A DNA stretch of 23,603 nucleotides from Dehalococcoidia bacterium (GCA_030619615.1 JAUXBC010000002.1:1-23603), one strand, 5' to 3'. Numbered from the stretch's first letter, positions 14,450 to 22,019 are shown. Program-made: numbers and translations. The notes: generated by a model not told the origin, from the sequence alone.

Positions 14450-14548
14450 AGTCTAATGCTCGAAAAAGGGCTTGACCCTGTAATTGTCATCCACAGCGGA
14501 AACCCAAACCGTAAGAAAATAGCCTAATGCATGAAAAAAGCTTGGCCC
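14423..14548 (+). repeat. Imperfect 56-bp direct repeat (two copies, 70-bp period)
   Basis: Copy A is at 14423-14478 and copy B at 14493-14548. Both begin ACAGCGG-AACCC, contain AAAATAG-C/T-CTAATGC, and end with GAAAAA followed by GCTTG-CCC. Copy B covers the start codon and first codons of the GreA-fusion gene; copy A would give a matching MLEKGL start. The 14-bp stretch between them is not repeated. This looks like a local duplication of the gene's 5' region. Confidence 0.65.
14456..14527 (+). CDS. Possible leaderless 23-codon upstream ORF, coupled to the greA fusion
   Basis: ATG at 14456-14458 coincides with the start expected from the promoter at 14420-14449. The frame encodes 23 residues beginning MLEKGLDPVIVIHSG and ending NRKKIA, and stops at TAA 14525-14527. 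The last A of that stop is the first base of the next gene's ATG (TAATG), a common coupling junction. The downstream gene lacks a clear ribosome site, which fits coupling. The peptide may merely be a by-product of the repeat; no function is claimed. Confidence 0.3.
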   Translation: MLEKGLDPVIVIHSGNPNRKKIA

Positions 14549-15318
14549 AGGCAGCGACCCAGTTCCTTGCCGCTTTGTCGCCACCGGAGAGGGAGGAGAG
14601 CCAGCAGGAGCTAAACAAGTTTGTACGCTGGTATGGCATGGAGCGTCCCATAAGGGAGCTCGCCGCCCACGAGGTGGCCAACTACGCTGAGAGGATGGAG
14701 GGCTCCTCAGCCAATGCTATGAAAAGGCTTGAGCCGGTGAGGGCCTTCCTTTCCTATGCCAAAAAGCAAGGGCTCACCCAGACCAACCTTGCCGTTCACC
14801 TTCGGGTGAAGAAAAACCCATCAAAGCGAGGGCCTCTCGGCAAAGAGCGTAGACAAGAGGTGGTCGCTTTAACGCCCCAGGGTTACCAGAAGCTGAGGGA
14901 AGAGCTTTTGGCTCTTCAAGGGGAGCGCCCCAGGATCGCTGACGAAATCCGCAAGGCTGCCGCAGATAAGGACTTCCGCGAAAATGCCCCACTTGATGCC
15001 GCTAAGGATTATCAAGGGAAGATTGAGGCCCGGATCAGGGAATTGGAAGAGATCCTCAAGTCAGCGGTGCTCGCTGCTAAGGAGGTTGATACCACAAAGG
15101 TTACCCGGGGCTGCACCGTGGTCCTTCAAGACCTCTCCTCCGGCGAAGAGCTGTGCTACACCCTGGTCCACCCCAATGAAGCGAGTCCGACAAAGGGCAA
15201 GATCTCCGTCGCTTCGCCCACAGCAAAGGCGCTGCTTGGCCGAAGAAAGGGTGAGGTAATAGAGGTAGCGGCACCAATAGGCAAGTTACGCTATCGAATA
15301 GAGAAGATCGAAGGCTAA
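14527..15318 (+). CDS. greA: GreA-type transcript cleavage factor with N-terminal integrase-like SAM domain
   Basis: A 263-aa protein, about 100 residues longer than ordinary GreA (about 158). Residues 1-98 look like the core-binding SAM-like domain of tyrosine recombinases: 'AMKRLEPVRAFLSYAKKQGL' aligns with 'VARKLAAVKSFFDFLVAEGA' of the Xer protein in this same window. Residues 110-182 are the GreA coiled coil; the tip 'DKDFRENAPLDAAKDYQG' keeps the acidic pair Asp149 and Glu152 (E. coli Asp41 and Glu44) that places Mg2+ in the RNA polymerase active site. Residues 190-263 are the FKBP-like domain ('SPTAKALLGRRKGEVIEV'). GreA rescues backtracked polymerase. No strong ribosome site precedes the ATG at 14527. 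No recombinase catalytic domain is present. Confidence 0.88.
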   Translation: MHEKSLAQAATQFLAALSPPEREESQQELNKFVRWYGMERPIRELAAHEVANYAERMEGSSANAMKRLEPVRAFLSYAKKQGLTQTNLAVHLRVKKNPSKRGPLGKERRQEVVALTPQGYQKLREELLALQGERPRIADEIRKAAADKDFRENAPLDAAKDYQGKIEARIRELEEILKSAVLAAKEVDTTKVTRGCTVVLQDLSSGEELCYTLVHPNEASPTKGKISVASPTAKALLGRRKGEVIEVAAPIGKLRYRIEKIEG

Positions 15319-15372
15319 GCCCCAAAATGGAGAACCTCGACACCAGCGTCTTTCAAGTAGTAAGCTGCAAAG

Positions 15373-16632
15373 TTAGTTCACTAAGTCAGCCCATAGGTCG
15401 AAGAGGCTATGCCAGCCCACTAATTTTGCCTCCACCAGCCTGTTCCTCAATGGCTCGCTGCTCTGGGCAAACACCCTGATATGATTATCGGTGAGCCCAA
15501 CCCAGACCCCCTGCTGCGCCTCCTTCTCCCATAGCACGGTCATCGTTCGCCCCAAAAACTGCTCCCGAAAGCGGAGTGCCGCCTCTCTCGCTAGCTCAAG
15601 CATCCTCTCGCTCCTCTCCTTCTTTACCCTTTCGCCAACCTTCCCAGGCATCTCAGCGGCGAGGGTGCCAGGTCTTTCTGAATAAGGGAAGACGTGGATA
15701 TTGGCAAATCCCATCCCCTGGCAGAAGTGGTAGCTCTCCTCGGATTCCTGGTCGGTTTCCCCCGGGAAGCCCACCATAATGTCGGTGGTGAGCGCGATAT
15801 CGGGTATTGCCTCTCGAACCATAGCCACTGCCCTCTCATAATCAGCCAGCGAATACCGCCGCCTCATTCGCCTGAGCACCGGGTCGCTGCCGCTCTGGAG
15901 GGGGAGATGAAGATGGGGGCAGAGCCGCTCATCGGCCCAAAGGGCAATAAGCTCAGGGGTGAGCTCCTGAGGCTGCAACGAGGAAAGGCGCAATCGCACT
16001 ACATCAGTTTCAGCAAGGATGCGTTGGACGAGGAGTTCCAGGCTTGGCCTGTAGGCTCCAATTTGGGTTCCTGTTAGTACAACCTCCCGGTAACCCATGC
16101 CAACCCTGGCCTTGACCTCATCAACCACCTCACCAGCGGGCAAACTGCGCTCCTGACCCCTGACCATGGGCACGATGCAGTAGGAGCAAAACTGGTTGCA
16201 GCCGTTCTGGATCTTGACCACGCTGCGAGTGCGAAGCACCGGGGAAGGGCCAAGCGCCGATGCTGGACTGGCCATGCCTTTACACCCCAAGACCTGGAGA
16301 AGATGAGCCTTTTCCTCGTTGCCGAGCACCATGTCAACGGCCTCCACACGGGCAAGCTCCTCGGGTGCTCTCTCAGCATAGCAACCGGTGGCTATGACAA
16401 GGGCTTTAGGATTTATCCGCCGTGCCAACCTCAAAAGATGGCGTGACTTGCGGTCGCCGATGTGGGTCACCGTGCAGGTGTTGAGGATGTAGATGTCGGC
16501 GCCATCTGAGGGATGGACGAGCCTATACCCTGCCTCAGCAAATTTCCTGGCCAGAGACTCGCTCTCCGCCTGATTGAGCTTGCAGCCCAAGGTTTCCAGG
16601 GCTACGGTGGCGCTTTTCTTCCGGTTCCTCAT
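15373..16632 (-). CDS. mtaB: tRNA t6A37 methylthiotransferase MtaB
   Basis: A 419-aa radical SAM methylthiotransferase that converts t6A37 to ms2t6A in ANN-decoding tRNAs. The N-terminal domain has 'TLGCKLNQAES', typical of MtaB rather than MiaB or RimO, with cluster cysteines C17, C53 and C84. The radical SAM cluster is at C145, C149 and C152 ('NGCNQFCSYCIVPMVRG'). Later motifs are 'HLHLPLQSGSDPVLRRMRR' and 'DIMVGFPGET', followed by a C-terminal TRAM-like region. Length is normal. The ATG at 16630-16632 follows GGGAAGGATGG. The gene converges with the greA fusion (54 bp apart) and is divergent from fabF. Confidence 0.95.
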   Translation of the reverse strand: MRNRKKSATVALETLGCKLNQAESESLARKFAEAGYRLVHPSDGADIYILNTCTVTHIGDRKSRHLLRLARRINPKALVIATGCYAERAPEELARVEAVDMVLGNEEKAHLLQVLGCKGMASPASALGPSPVLRTRSVVKIQNGCNQFCSYCIVPMVRGQERSLPAGEVVDEVKARVGMGYREVVLTGTQIGAYRPSLELLVQRILAETDVVRLRLSSLQPQELTPELIALWADERLCPHLHLPLQSGSDPVLRRMRRRYSLADYERAVAMVREAIPDIALTTDIMVGFPGETDQESEESYHFCQGMGFANIHVFPYSERPGTLAAEMPGKVGERVKKERSERMLELAREAALRFREQFLGRTMTVLWEKEAQQGVWVGLTDNHIRVFAQSSEPLRNRLVEAKLVGWHSLFDLWADLVN

Positions 16633-16676
16633 CCATCCTTCCCTACCGTCGCATTGACTTCCTGCTTGCTCCCACT

Positions 16677-16705
16677 ATTATAAGCTTTTGAGGGTCAAGC
16701 TGAAA
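16677..16705 (-). promoter_or_regulatory. Putative promoter of mtaB
   Basis: On the minus strand a perfect TATAAT (16677-16682) with a weak TTTCAG (16700-16705) 17 bp upstream. The leader to the mtaB ATG would be about 38 nt. The -10 is convincing; the -35 is poor. Confidence 0.4.
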
Positions 16706-16803
16706 GGGGAGAGCCGATGTTCCTATCCTATGGGGTGAGATACTCCTTTGGCGTATACCTCAAGCCCGTTTGCGCCGCATAGTAGTGACTTTGGTCTCCG
16801 ATG

Positions 16804-16812
16804 TGATATACT
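16804..16812 (+). promoter_or_regulatory. Extended -10 promoter of fabF-recJ
   Basis: TGATATACT: a TGn extension (16804-16806) joined to TATACT (16807-16812). No good -35 at the standard distance. The predicted start near 16819 lies shortly before the AAAGGAGGAG ribosome site (16828-16837) of fabF. Confidence 0.45.
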
Positions 16813-16837
16813 GATAAAAACTAATCAAAGGAGGAGC

Positions 16838-18088
16838 ATGCCCTTGGGCAATAGAGTCGTAGTTACCGGTCTCGGGATAGTGAGCCCCTTAGGGCTCGAT
16901 GTGCCATCGACATGGCAAGGGCTGGTCTCTGGAAGGTCGGGGGTGGACTATATCACCCTTTTCGACCCCGAGCCCTTTGAGACCAGGTTTGCCGCCGAGG
17001 TGAAGAATTTCGACCCCAGTCGCTACCTTGAGCACAAGGAGGCGCGTCGTTCAGATCGCTTTGTCCAATTCGCAGTGGCAGCCTCCCTGGAGGCAGTAAA
17101 GCAGGCTGGATTGAAAATCGATGCCTCAAATGCTGAAGGGATCGGTGTAATAATCGGCGCCGGTTTTGGCGGGCTCAATATCCTTCTAAGCCAGTTCCAG
17201 ATATTGATGGAAAAGGGTCCCGCTAGGGTCAGCCCCTTTCTGACACCGATGATGATCGCCGACATGGCTGCGGGGCAGGTTGCTATTTTGCTCGGGGCAA
17301 AGGGGCCCAACTTCTGCATCACCTCCTCCTGTGCCAGTGGCTCCGACGCCATAGGGGTCTCCTTTGAGACTATCAGTCGGGGCGATGCTCAAGCAATGAT
17401 CGCCGGTGGCACCGAGGCTCAGATAATCCCATTGACCATTGCCGCCTTCAATGCAGCAAGGGCTATTTCCACAAGGAACCACGAGCCCCAAAAGGCTTCC
17501 CGCCCCTTCGATGCCGAGCGCGATGGCTTTGTCCTCGGTGAAGGTGCGGCCATCCTTATCCTGGAGAGCCTCCCCTTCGCCATAAAGCGGGGTGCTCCCA
17601 TTCTAGCTGAGGTTGTCGGCTATGGTGCCACCGGAGATGCCTACCATATCACCCAGCCAGCGGAGGGGGCGGAAGGGGGTGTGCGGGCGATGAGAATTGC
17701 CCTCAAGAAGGAAGGGCTAGAGCCCAGGGAGATCGACTACATCAACGCCCATGGCACATCCACCCCCTTAAACGATAAGCATGAAACCATAGCGCTAAAG
17801 ACCGTCTTTGGAGACGACGCCTACCGTATCCCTGTCAGCTCCACAAAGTCGATGCTAGGGCACCTCTTGGGTGCCGCCGGAGCCATTGAGGCAGCGATAT
17901 GCGTCCTCACCATCCAGCACGGGATCATTCCCCCGACGATAAATCTCACCCACCCCGACCCGGAATGCGACCTCGATTATGTGCCCAACGTGGCTCGCCA
18001 GGCAAAGGTGGATGTGGCACTGACCAATTCCTTTGGCTTCGGCGGGCATAACTCAACGCTCATCTTCCGCCGTTACACCGAGACCTAA
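16838..18088 (+). CDS. fabF: Beta-ketoacyl-ACP synthase II
   Basis: A 416-aa condensing enzyme of type II fatty acid synthesis that extends acyl-ACP with malonyl-ACP. The Cys-His-His triad is complete: Cys165 in 'ITSSCASGSDAIG', His305 in 'INAHGTSTPLND' and His342 in 'STKSMLGHLLGAAGA', with Lys337 also conserved. 'NSFGFGGHNSTLIF' closes the protein. The frame is open 30 codons further upstream, but a perfect AAAGGAGGAG site sits directly before the ATG at 16838, a promoter lies inside the longer form, and MPLGNRVVVTGLG is the normal N-terminus. The gene is 14 bp from recJ and likely co-transcribed with it. The unusual pairing with recJ has no clear functional logic. Confidence 0.96.
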   Translation: MPLGNRVVVTGLGIVSPLGLDVPSTWQGLVSGRSGVDYITLFDPEPFETRFAAEVKNFDPSRYLEHKEARRSDRFVQFAVAASLEAVKQAGLKIDASNAEGIGVIIGAGFGGLNILLSQFQILMEKGPARVSPFLTPMMIADMAAGQVAILLGAKGPNFCITSSCASGSDAIGVSFETISRGDAQAMIAGGTEAQIIPLTIAAFNAARAISTRNHEPQKASRPFDAERDGFVLGEGAAILILESLPFAIKRGAPILAEVVGYGATGDAYHITQPAEGAEGGVRAMRIALKKEGLEPREIDYINAHGTSTPLNDKHETIALKTVFGDDAYRIPVSSTKSMLGHLLGAAGAIEAAICVLTIQHGIIPPTINLTHPDPECDLDYVPNVARQAKVDVALTNSFGFGGHNSTLIFRRYTET

Positions 18089-18102
18089 AAAGGGGGTCGG
18101 GT

Positions 18103-19782
18103 ATGAATCGCTGCCGCTGGCAAATGCCGCCTTCAGCGGAGCAATTGGCTGGGGTAGGGGATATCCCTCCCCTAATGGCTCAGCTCCTCTATAATCGCGG
18201 CATCGCCGACCCAGCCCAGGTCGAGGCCTTCCTCGCCGCAGATGAGCGCCTCCTTGGCGATCCCTTCCTTCTCCCCGACATGGAAAAAGCGGTGGCAAGG
18301 ACCTATCGCGCCTTGCTTTCCGGCGAGACCATCGCCATATATGGCGACTTCGATGCAGACGGCATCACTGCCACCGCTCTTCTCACCCAGGGTCTATCCT
18401 CCCTTGGCGGGAGAGCCATCCCCTATATCCCTCATCGTATTGAGGAGGGCTATGGTCTTAACCACGCCGCCCTGGAAAGCCTCTGTAAAGAAGGCGTTAC
18501 TTTGGTGATCACCGTGGATTGCGGCATCAGCGCCGCTCCTGAGGTGGAAAGGGCGCAAAGCAGGGGGCTTGACATCGTGATCACCGACCACCACACCGTT
18601 CCCCAGAAAATGCCACCAGCCCTAGCCACGGTAGATCCAAAGCGGGCCGACTCCCTTTATCCCTTCCCCGATCTCGCCGGCGTTGGCGTTGCCTTTAAGC
18701 TCCTCCAGGGATTGCTTAGATCCATAGGCAAAGAAAGGGATTTAGACCAGCTTTTGGATCTGGTTGCTTTAGGAACGGTGGCCGACATGGCTCCCCTCCT
18801 CGGCGAAAATCGCTACCTGGTAAAGCGAGGCCTTGAGGTGCTAAACAGTGCAAACCGATTGGGATTAAGCGAGATGATGCGATGCGCCGGCAGATCCCTG
18901 GGCAGCATTGACCCGCAGACCATCTCCTGGATTCTGGGACCCAGGCTCAATGCGGCGGGCAGGCTGGATCACGCCATTATCAGCTATGATCTGCTATCGA
19001 CCAGCTCCCCCGAGGAGGCTCAAAGGCTGGCCAATTCGCTGGAGAGAAAAAATGCCGAGCGGCAAAGGCTCAGTGAGATGGTTCTCGCTAAGGCCAGGGA
19101 AAAGCTAATTGCGGTGGGGACCGATTCTCCCCTCCTGATGGTCGGTAGCGAGGACTACCCTTCCGGTGTGGTGGGTGTGGTTGCCGGTAGGTTGGTGGAG
19201 GAGTTCTACCGCCCCATTGTCGTCTTCGAGATGGGAAAAGAACTGAGCAGGGGGAGCGCTCGCAGTATCCCCGAATTTGACATCATTGCCGCCCTCACCC
19301 AGTGCAGCGATCTCTTGTCTCGCTTTGGTGGGCATCCCATGGCGGCGGGATTCACCGTCCCTACCGAGAACCTTATCCACCTTCAGGAGCGCCTGGCTGA
19401 GATTGCTGCCAGTCAGCTAGCTAAGCTCGACCTTCGCCCCCTCATCACCATCGATGCCGAGCTTCCCCTTTCCTCCCTCCAGGGGAGAGCCTTCCACATG
19501 ATGCAGCAACTGGCCCCCTTTGGATGTGCCAATCCCCTCCCTACCTTCCTCAGTCGTGGGGTGAAGGTGATGGAGTATCGCAGCGTGGGCGCTGGAGGGC
19601 AACACCTAAGGCTGAAGCTAAGGGAGGGCAATGTGACCTGGGACGGCGTCGCTTTCAGAATGGGCCATCTAATCGACGAGGGCACCCCCCACCTGGACAT
19701 CGTCTATAACCTTGAGGTCGACCGTTGGAGGGGAGAGGAGATGCTCCAGCTAAACATCCTTGATTTCGCCCCGGCGACCTAA
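18103..19782 (+). CDS. recJ: Single-stranded-DNA-specific exonuclease RecJ
   Basis: A 559-aa DHH/DHHA1 family 5'-3' exonuclease for single-stranded DNA, acting in recombination and repair. Motif I is 'IYGDFDADGITATALL' (79-94), motif II around 'TVDCGIS' (137-143), and the DHH motif 'VITDHHTVPQKMPP' has Asp162-His163-His164. 'LGTVADMAPLLGENR' and 'LGPRLNAAGRLDHA' follow. The DHHA1 domain has 'RFGGHPMAAGF' near 405-417, and a C-terminal OB-fold-like region runs to 'ILDFAP'. Length is normal. The ATG at 18103 follows AAGGGGGT. It abuts the convergent lgt gene with no spacer between the two stop codons. Confidence 0.96.
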   Translation: MNRCRWQMPPSAEQLAGVGDIPPLMAQLLYNRGIADPAQVEAFLAADERLLGDPFLLPDMEKAVARTYRALLSGETIAIYGDFDADGITATALLTQGLSSLGGRAIPYIPHRIEEGYGLNHAALESLCKEGVTLVITVDCGISAAPEVERAQSRGLDIVITDHHTVPQKMPPALATVDPKRADSLYPFPDLAGVGVAFKLLQGLLRSIGKERDLDQLLDLVALGTVADMAPLLGENRYLVKRGLEVLNSANRLGLSEMMRCAGRSLGSIDPQTISWILGPRLNAAGRLDHAIISYDLLSTSSPEEAQRLANSLERKNAERQRLSEMVLAKAREKLIAVGTDSPLLMVGSEDYPSGVVGVVAGRLVEEFYRPIVVFEMGKELSRGSARSIPEFDIIAALTQCSDLLSRFGGHPMAAGFTVPTENLIHLQERLAEIAASQLAKLDLRPLITIDAELPLSSLQGRAFHMMQQLAPFGCANPLPTFLSRGVKVMEYRSVGAGGQHLRLKLREGNVTWDGVAFRMGHLIDEGTPHLDIVYNLEVDRWRGEEMLQLNILDFAPAT

Positions 19783-20592
19783 CTAGTCCTCCCCTTCCAC
19801 CGAAGGCTCAGCTAAAGCCCTGGGCCGCCGCATCCTGTAGATAAGTAGGGGAACACAAACCGCCAGCACCAGGAGGGCGATGATATGCGCCTGATGCAAG
19901 GGGCCCAGGACCGCCTGCTCTCCCCCGCGCAAGAAGCTGACGAAAAAGCGCCCAAAGGAATACAGGGAAAGGTAGACCAGAAATAGAGAGCCCTCGGGCC
20001 TGATTCGCCCCCTCAGCCTCCAAATCAAGGCGAAAACCAAGAGGTCCCATATAATCTCATAAACCGGAGATGGGTGCCCTGGCACTCCCAAAAGGGTGGT
20101 GGCAGCAGCATTGGGATGGGTGTAGACAAAAGCCCAAGGGAGGGAGGTGGGCGTGCCGTAGGCATCGCCATTTATGGTGCACCCGATCCTGCCCACAGCC
20201 TGGGCCAGGATCAATCCAGGGGCGATGAGATCTGCTAGATGGCCTAAGGAGAGACCACTCACCCTGGCATATATTGCCACAGCTAGTGTCCCGCCGAGGA
20301 TAGCCCCAAAGATAGATAAGCCCCCGTCCCAAAATCTAAGCATCGCCACAGGATCAGTGGCATAAAGGGCGAGATAGTCCAGGACATGAAAAAGCCTTGC
20401 CCCCAAAATCCCGCCAAGAATTGCCCAGGGCGCAATGCTGTAAATGATGCCTCTATCAATACCATCACCTTTCGCCAAACGTAGCGACACCACAATCCCT
20501 ACGATGACTGCCAAAATGACGAAAATCCCATGCCAACCGATGGCAAGAGACCCTATGTTGAAGAGAATGGGGTCGATCCCTATCTCAATCAT
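19783..20592 (-). CDS. lgt: Prolipoprotein diacylglyceryl transferase
   Basis: A 269-aa inner-membrane enzyme with about seven transmembrane helices that moves diacylglycerol from phosphatidylglycerol to the lipobox cysteine of prolipoproteins. The Lgt signature is 'GRIGCTINGDAYGTPTSLPW' from Gly134, with Arg135 matching E. coli Arg143. The segment 'WDGGLSIFGAILGG' (88-101) is the usual GGL...G loop but lacks the histidine E. coli has there (His103), a variation seen in divergent Lgt proteins. 'HPSPVYEIIWD' and 'YSFGRFFVSFLRGGE' complete the conserved core. The ATG is at 20590-20592. It has its own consensus promoter and is divergent from the Xer recombinase gene. Confidence 0.95.
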   Translation of the reverse strand: MIEIGIDPILFNIGSLAIGWHGIFVILAVIVGIVVSLRLAKGDGIDRGIIYSIAPWAILGGILGARLFHVLDYLALYATDPVAMLRFWDGGLSIFGAILGGTLAVAIYARVSGLSLGHLADLIAPGLILAQAVGRIGCTINGDAYGTPTSLPWAFVYTHPNAAATTLLGVPGHPSPVYEIIWDLLVFALIWRLRGRIRPEGSLFLVYLSLYSFGRFFVSFLRGGEQAVLGPLHQAHIIALLVLAVCVPLLIYRMRRPRALAEPSVEGED

Positions 20593-20610
20593 TTTCCCAT
20601 AAGCCCTGGC

Positions 20611-20639
20611 ATTCTACGGTGATTCAGAGATTGTGTCAA
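20611..20639 (-). promoter_or_regulatory. Sigma70 promoter of lgt
   Basis: On the minus strand a perfect TTGACA (20634-20639), a 17-bp spacer, and TAGAAT (20611-20616). The start near 20604 leaves a leader of about 12 nt to the lgt ATG. Confidence 0.6.
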
Positions 20640-20699
20640 GGAAACTTTTATCTTAACGAAAAAGTTAGTTTGATTTCTAGTGCATTTTTTGTAAGATTA

Positions 20700-20708
20700 T
20701 GTTAGAAT
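20700..20708 (+). promoter_or_regulatory. Extended -10 promoter of the Xer recombinase gene
   Basis: TGTTAGAAT: TGn (20700-20702) joined to TAGAAT (20703-20708). The surrounding 20640-20730 stretch is AT-rich. The expected start near 20715 precedes the AAGGAG site at 20731-20736. No good -35 was found. Confidence 0.45.
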
Positions 20709-20742
20709 ACCCTCTGTTCTCAATTTAATAAAGGAGATGGCA

Positions 20743-21654
20743 ATGCGGCAGGAAATCCAGAGTTTCTTGAATCACCTCTCTATCGAAAAAGGCTTCTCGC
20801 CAAATACCACCGATGCCTACAGGAACGACCTTTCTCAGCTCGCCGATTTTGTTGAGGAACTGGCCATGGTGCAAGGTTATGACCCTCAGTGGTCCGCTGT
20901 TGATCGCAATCTTCTAATAAGCTATATCCTCAACCTCAAGGAGAGAAACTACGCCCCTGCTACGGTGGCTCGCAAGTTAGCTGCGGTAAAATCCTTTTTC
21001 GACTTCCTGGTTGCCGAGGGTGCTCTCCGCAGCGACCCTACAGAGAACCTGAGTTCGCCGAAGGTGGGCAAGTCTTTGCCAAAACCACTCTCCACCGCCG
21101 AGGTTGAAGCGCTGCTGGAGGAGCCAGCCAAGCTTTCCTCACCGGAGGCAAAACGGGACAGGGCGATGCTGGAGTTGCTCTACGCCGGGGGAATGCGGGT
21201 AAGCGAGCTTGTCTCCACGAACACGAGCGATCTAAACCTTGGAGCAGGTTTTGTGCGCTGCTTTGGAAAGGGATCCAAGGAGCGAATCATTCCCATCCAT
21301 AGAGGGGCAGTGGAGGCTCTTGAGGAATATCTGACGGAGGCTCGCCCATCTCTTCTGCACAATAAGGAAGATGAGGCTTTGTTCCTAAACCGCCGCGGGG
21401 AGCGACTCACCAGGCAGGGCTTCTGGCTTATCCTGAAAGACTATGCCAAAGCAGCGGGCCTAAAAAGGGAGGTCACCCCCCATACCCTTCGCCATAGCTT
21501 CGCCACTCATATGTTGAGCGGCGGGGCGGACTTGAGAGCGGTTCAGGAGCTCTTGGGGCATGCCAATATCTCCTCCACCCAGGTCTACACCCACCTCACC
21601 AGCGAGCATGTGCGCCAGGTTTATGAGAAGGCACACCCCAGAGCCAAGGATTAG
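20743..21654 (+). CDS. xerD: Xer-type tyrosine recombinase
   Basis: A 303-aa tyrosine site-specific recombinase of the XerC/XerD group, which resolves chromosome dimers at dif. The N-terminal core-binding domain covers about 1-100. The catalytic set is complete: Arg152 ('GGMRVSELV'), Lys176 ('FGKGSKERIIPI'), His247 and Arg250 ('TPHTLRHSFATHMLSGGADL'), His273 ('LLGHANISSTQVYTH') and the nucleophile Tyr282. Two in-frame ATGs occur at 20737 and 20743; AAGGAG ends at 20736, leaving no spacing for the first and 6 bp for the second, so 20743 is chosen. The gene stands alone without phage genes, which favours a housekeeping Xer. XerC versus XerD cannot be settled by eye. A CAAGGA-TTAG-TCCTTG hairpin spans the stop codon but lacks a T-run. 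Confidence 0.92.
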   Translation: MRQEIQSFLNHLSIEKGFSPNTTDAYRNDLSQLADFVEELAMVQGYDPQWSAVDRNLLISYILNLKERNYAPATVARKLAAVKSFFDFLVAEGALRSDPTENLSSPKVGKSLPKPLSTAEVEALLEEPAKLSSPEAKRDRAMLELLYAGGMRVSELVSTNTSDLNLGAGFVRCFGKGSKERIIPIHRGAVEALEEYLTEARPSLLHNKEDEALFLNRRGERLTRQGFWLILKDYAKAAGLKREVTPHTLRHSFATHMLSGGADLRAVQELLGHANISSTQVYTHLTSEHVRQVYEKAHPRAKD

Positions 21655-21657
21655 TCC

Positions 21658-21686
21658 TTGCCCCGTTAAAGGTGTTGGTGTAAAAT
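21658..21686 (+). promoter_or_regulatory. Putative promoter of the Pro-rich membrane protein and uvrC
   Basis: TTGCCC (21658-21663), a 17-bp spacer, and TAAAAT (21681-21686), with a start near 21693. A 7-bp inverted repeat, CCCCGTT (21661-21667) and AACGGGG (21700-21706), spans it; the right arm overlaps the GGGGAGAG ribosome site, so it could only pair in read-through RNA from the recombinase gene. Confidence 0.4.
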
Positions 21687-21713
21687 AAACTTAAAGGACA
21701 ACGGGGAGAGACG

Positions 21714-22019
21714 ATGCCCAAGAAATCGCATCGCGTCGCCTCAAGGCAGGCGGCGGTTAGTAAAGAGAGGAAACGCAAAAAGAGGTCGCAGTCATCCCAA
21801 AGGCATGTCATAGCGACACCCGTTAAGCCTGACAGCGTTCCTCCTCATGGGCCTTCGGTTACCCCTGAGCCTATCGCCCCTCCACTGACTCAGCCTCGTC
21901 CCTCGACACGCCCAGTTACCCCTCGATACCAATATGTTAGCGCCGAGTTGCGAAAAATCGCCATCATCGCTGGGGCCATCTTTGTCATCCTCATTGCGCT
22001 CACCTTTTTGCTGGGATAA
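21714..22019 (+). CDS. 101-aa Pro-rich protein with a C-terminal membrane helix
   Basis: Residues 1-30 are very basic (e.g. 'SKERKRKKRSQSSQRH'), 35-70 are rich in Pro, Ser and Thr, and 80-100 form one hydrophobic helix ('IAIIAGAIFVILIALTFLLG') that ends the protein. The layout is that of a tail-anchored, single-span protein with a cytosolic basic, disordered N-terminus. Such a basic region could touch nucleic acid or acidic phospholipid, but no function is known to me. GGGGAGAG lies just before the ATG at 21714. It ends 10 bp before the uvrC start, so the two are probably co-transcribed. Confidence 0.75.
   Translation: MPKKSHRVASRQAAVSKERKRKKRSQSSQRHVIATPVKPDSVPPHGPSVTPEPIAPPLTQPRPSTRPVTPRYQYVSAELRKIAIIAGAIFVILIALTFLLG

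Noticed and set aside
14423..14548. The direct repeat as a CRISPR-like or attachment-site array
   Set aside because: There are only two imperfect 56-bp copies with a 14-bp unrepeated stretch, no further units and no cas or integrase gene beside it.
19783..20592. Lgt as inactive because the histidine of the GGL loop is missing
   Set aside because: The GRIG...NG signature and other core motifs are intact, and natural variation occurs in that loop, so loss of function is not supported.
20743..21654. Xer recombinase as the integrase of a mobile element
   Set aside because: No phage, plasmid or cargo genes, no tRNA target and no flanking repeats; the neighbours are housekeeping genes.
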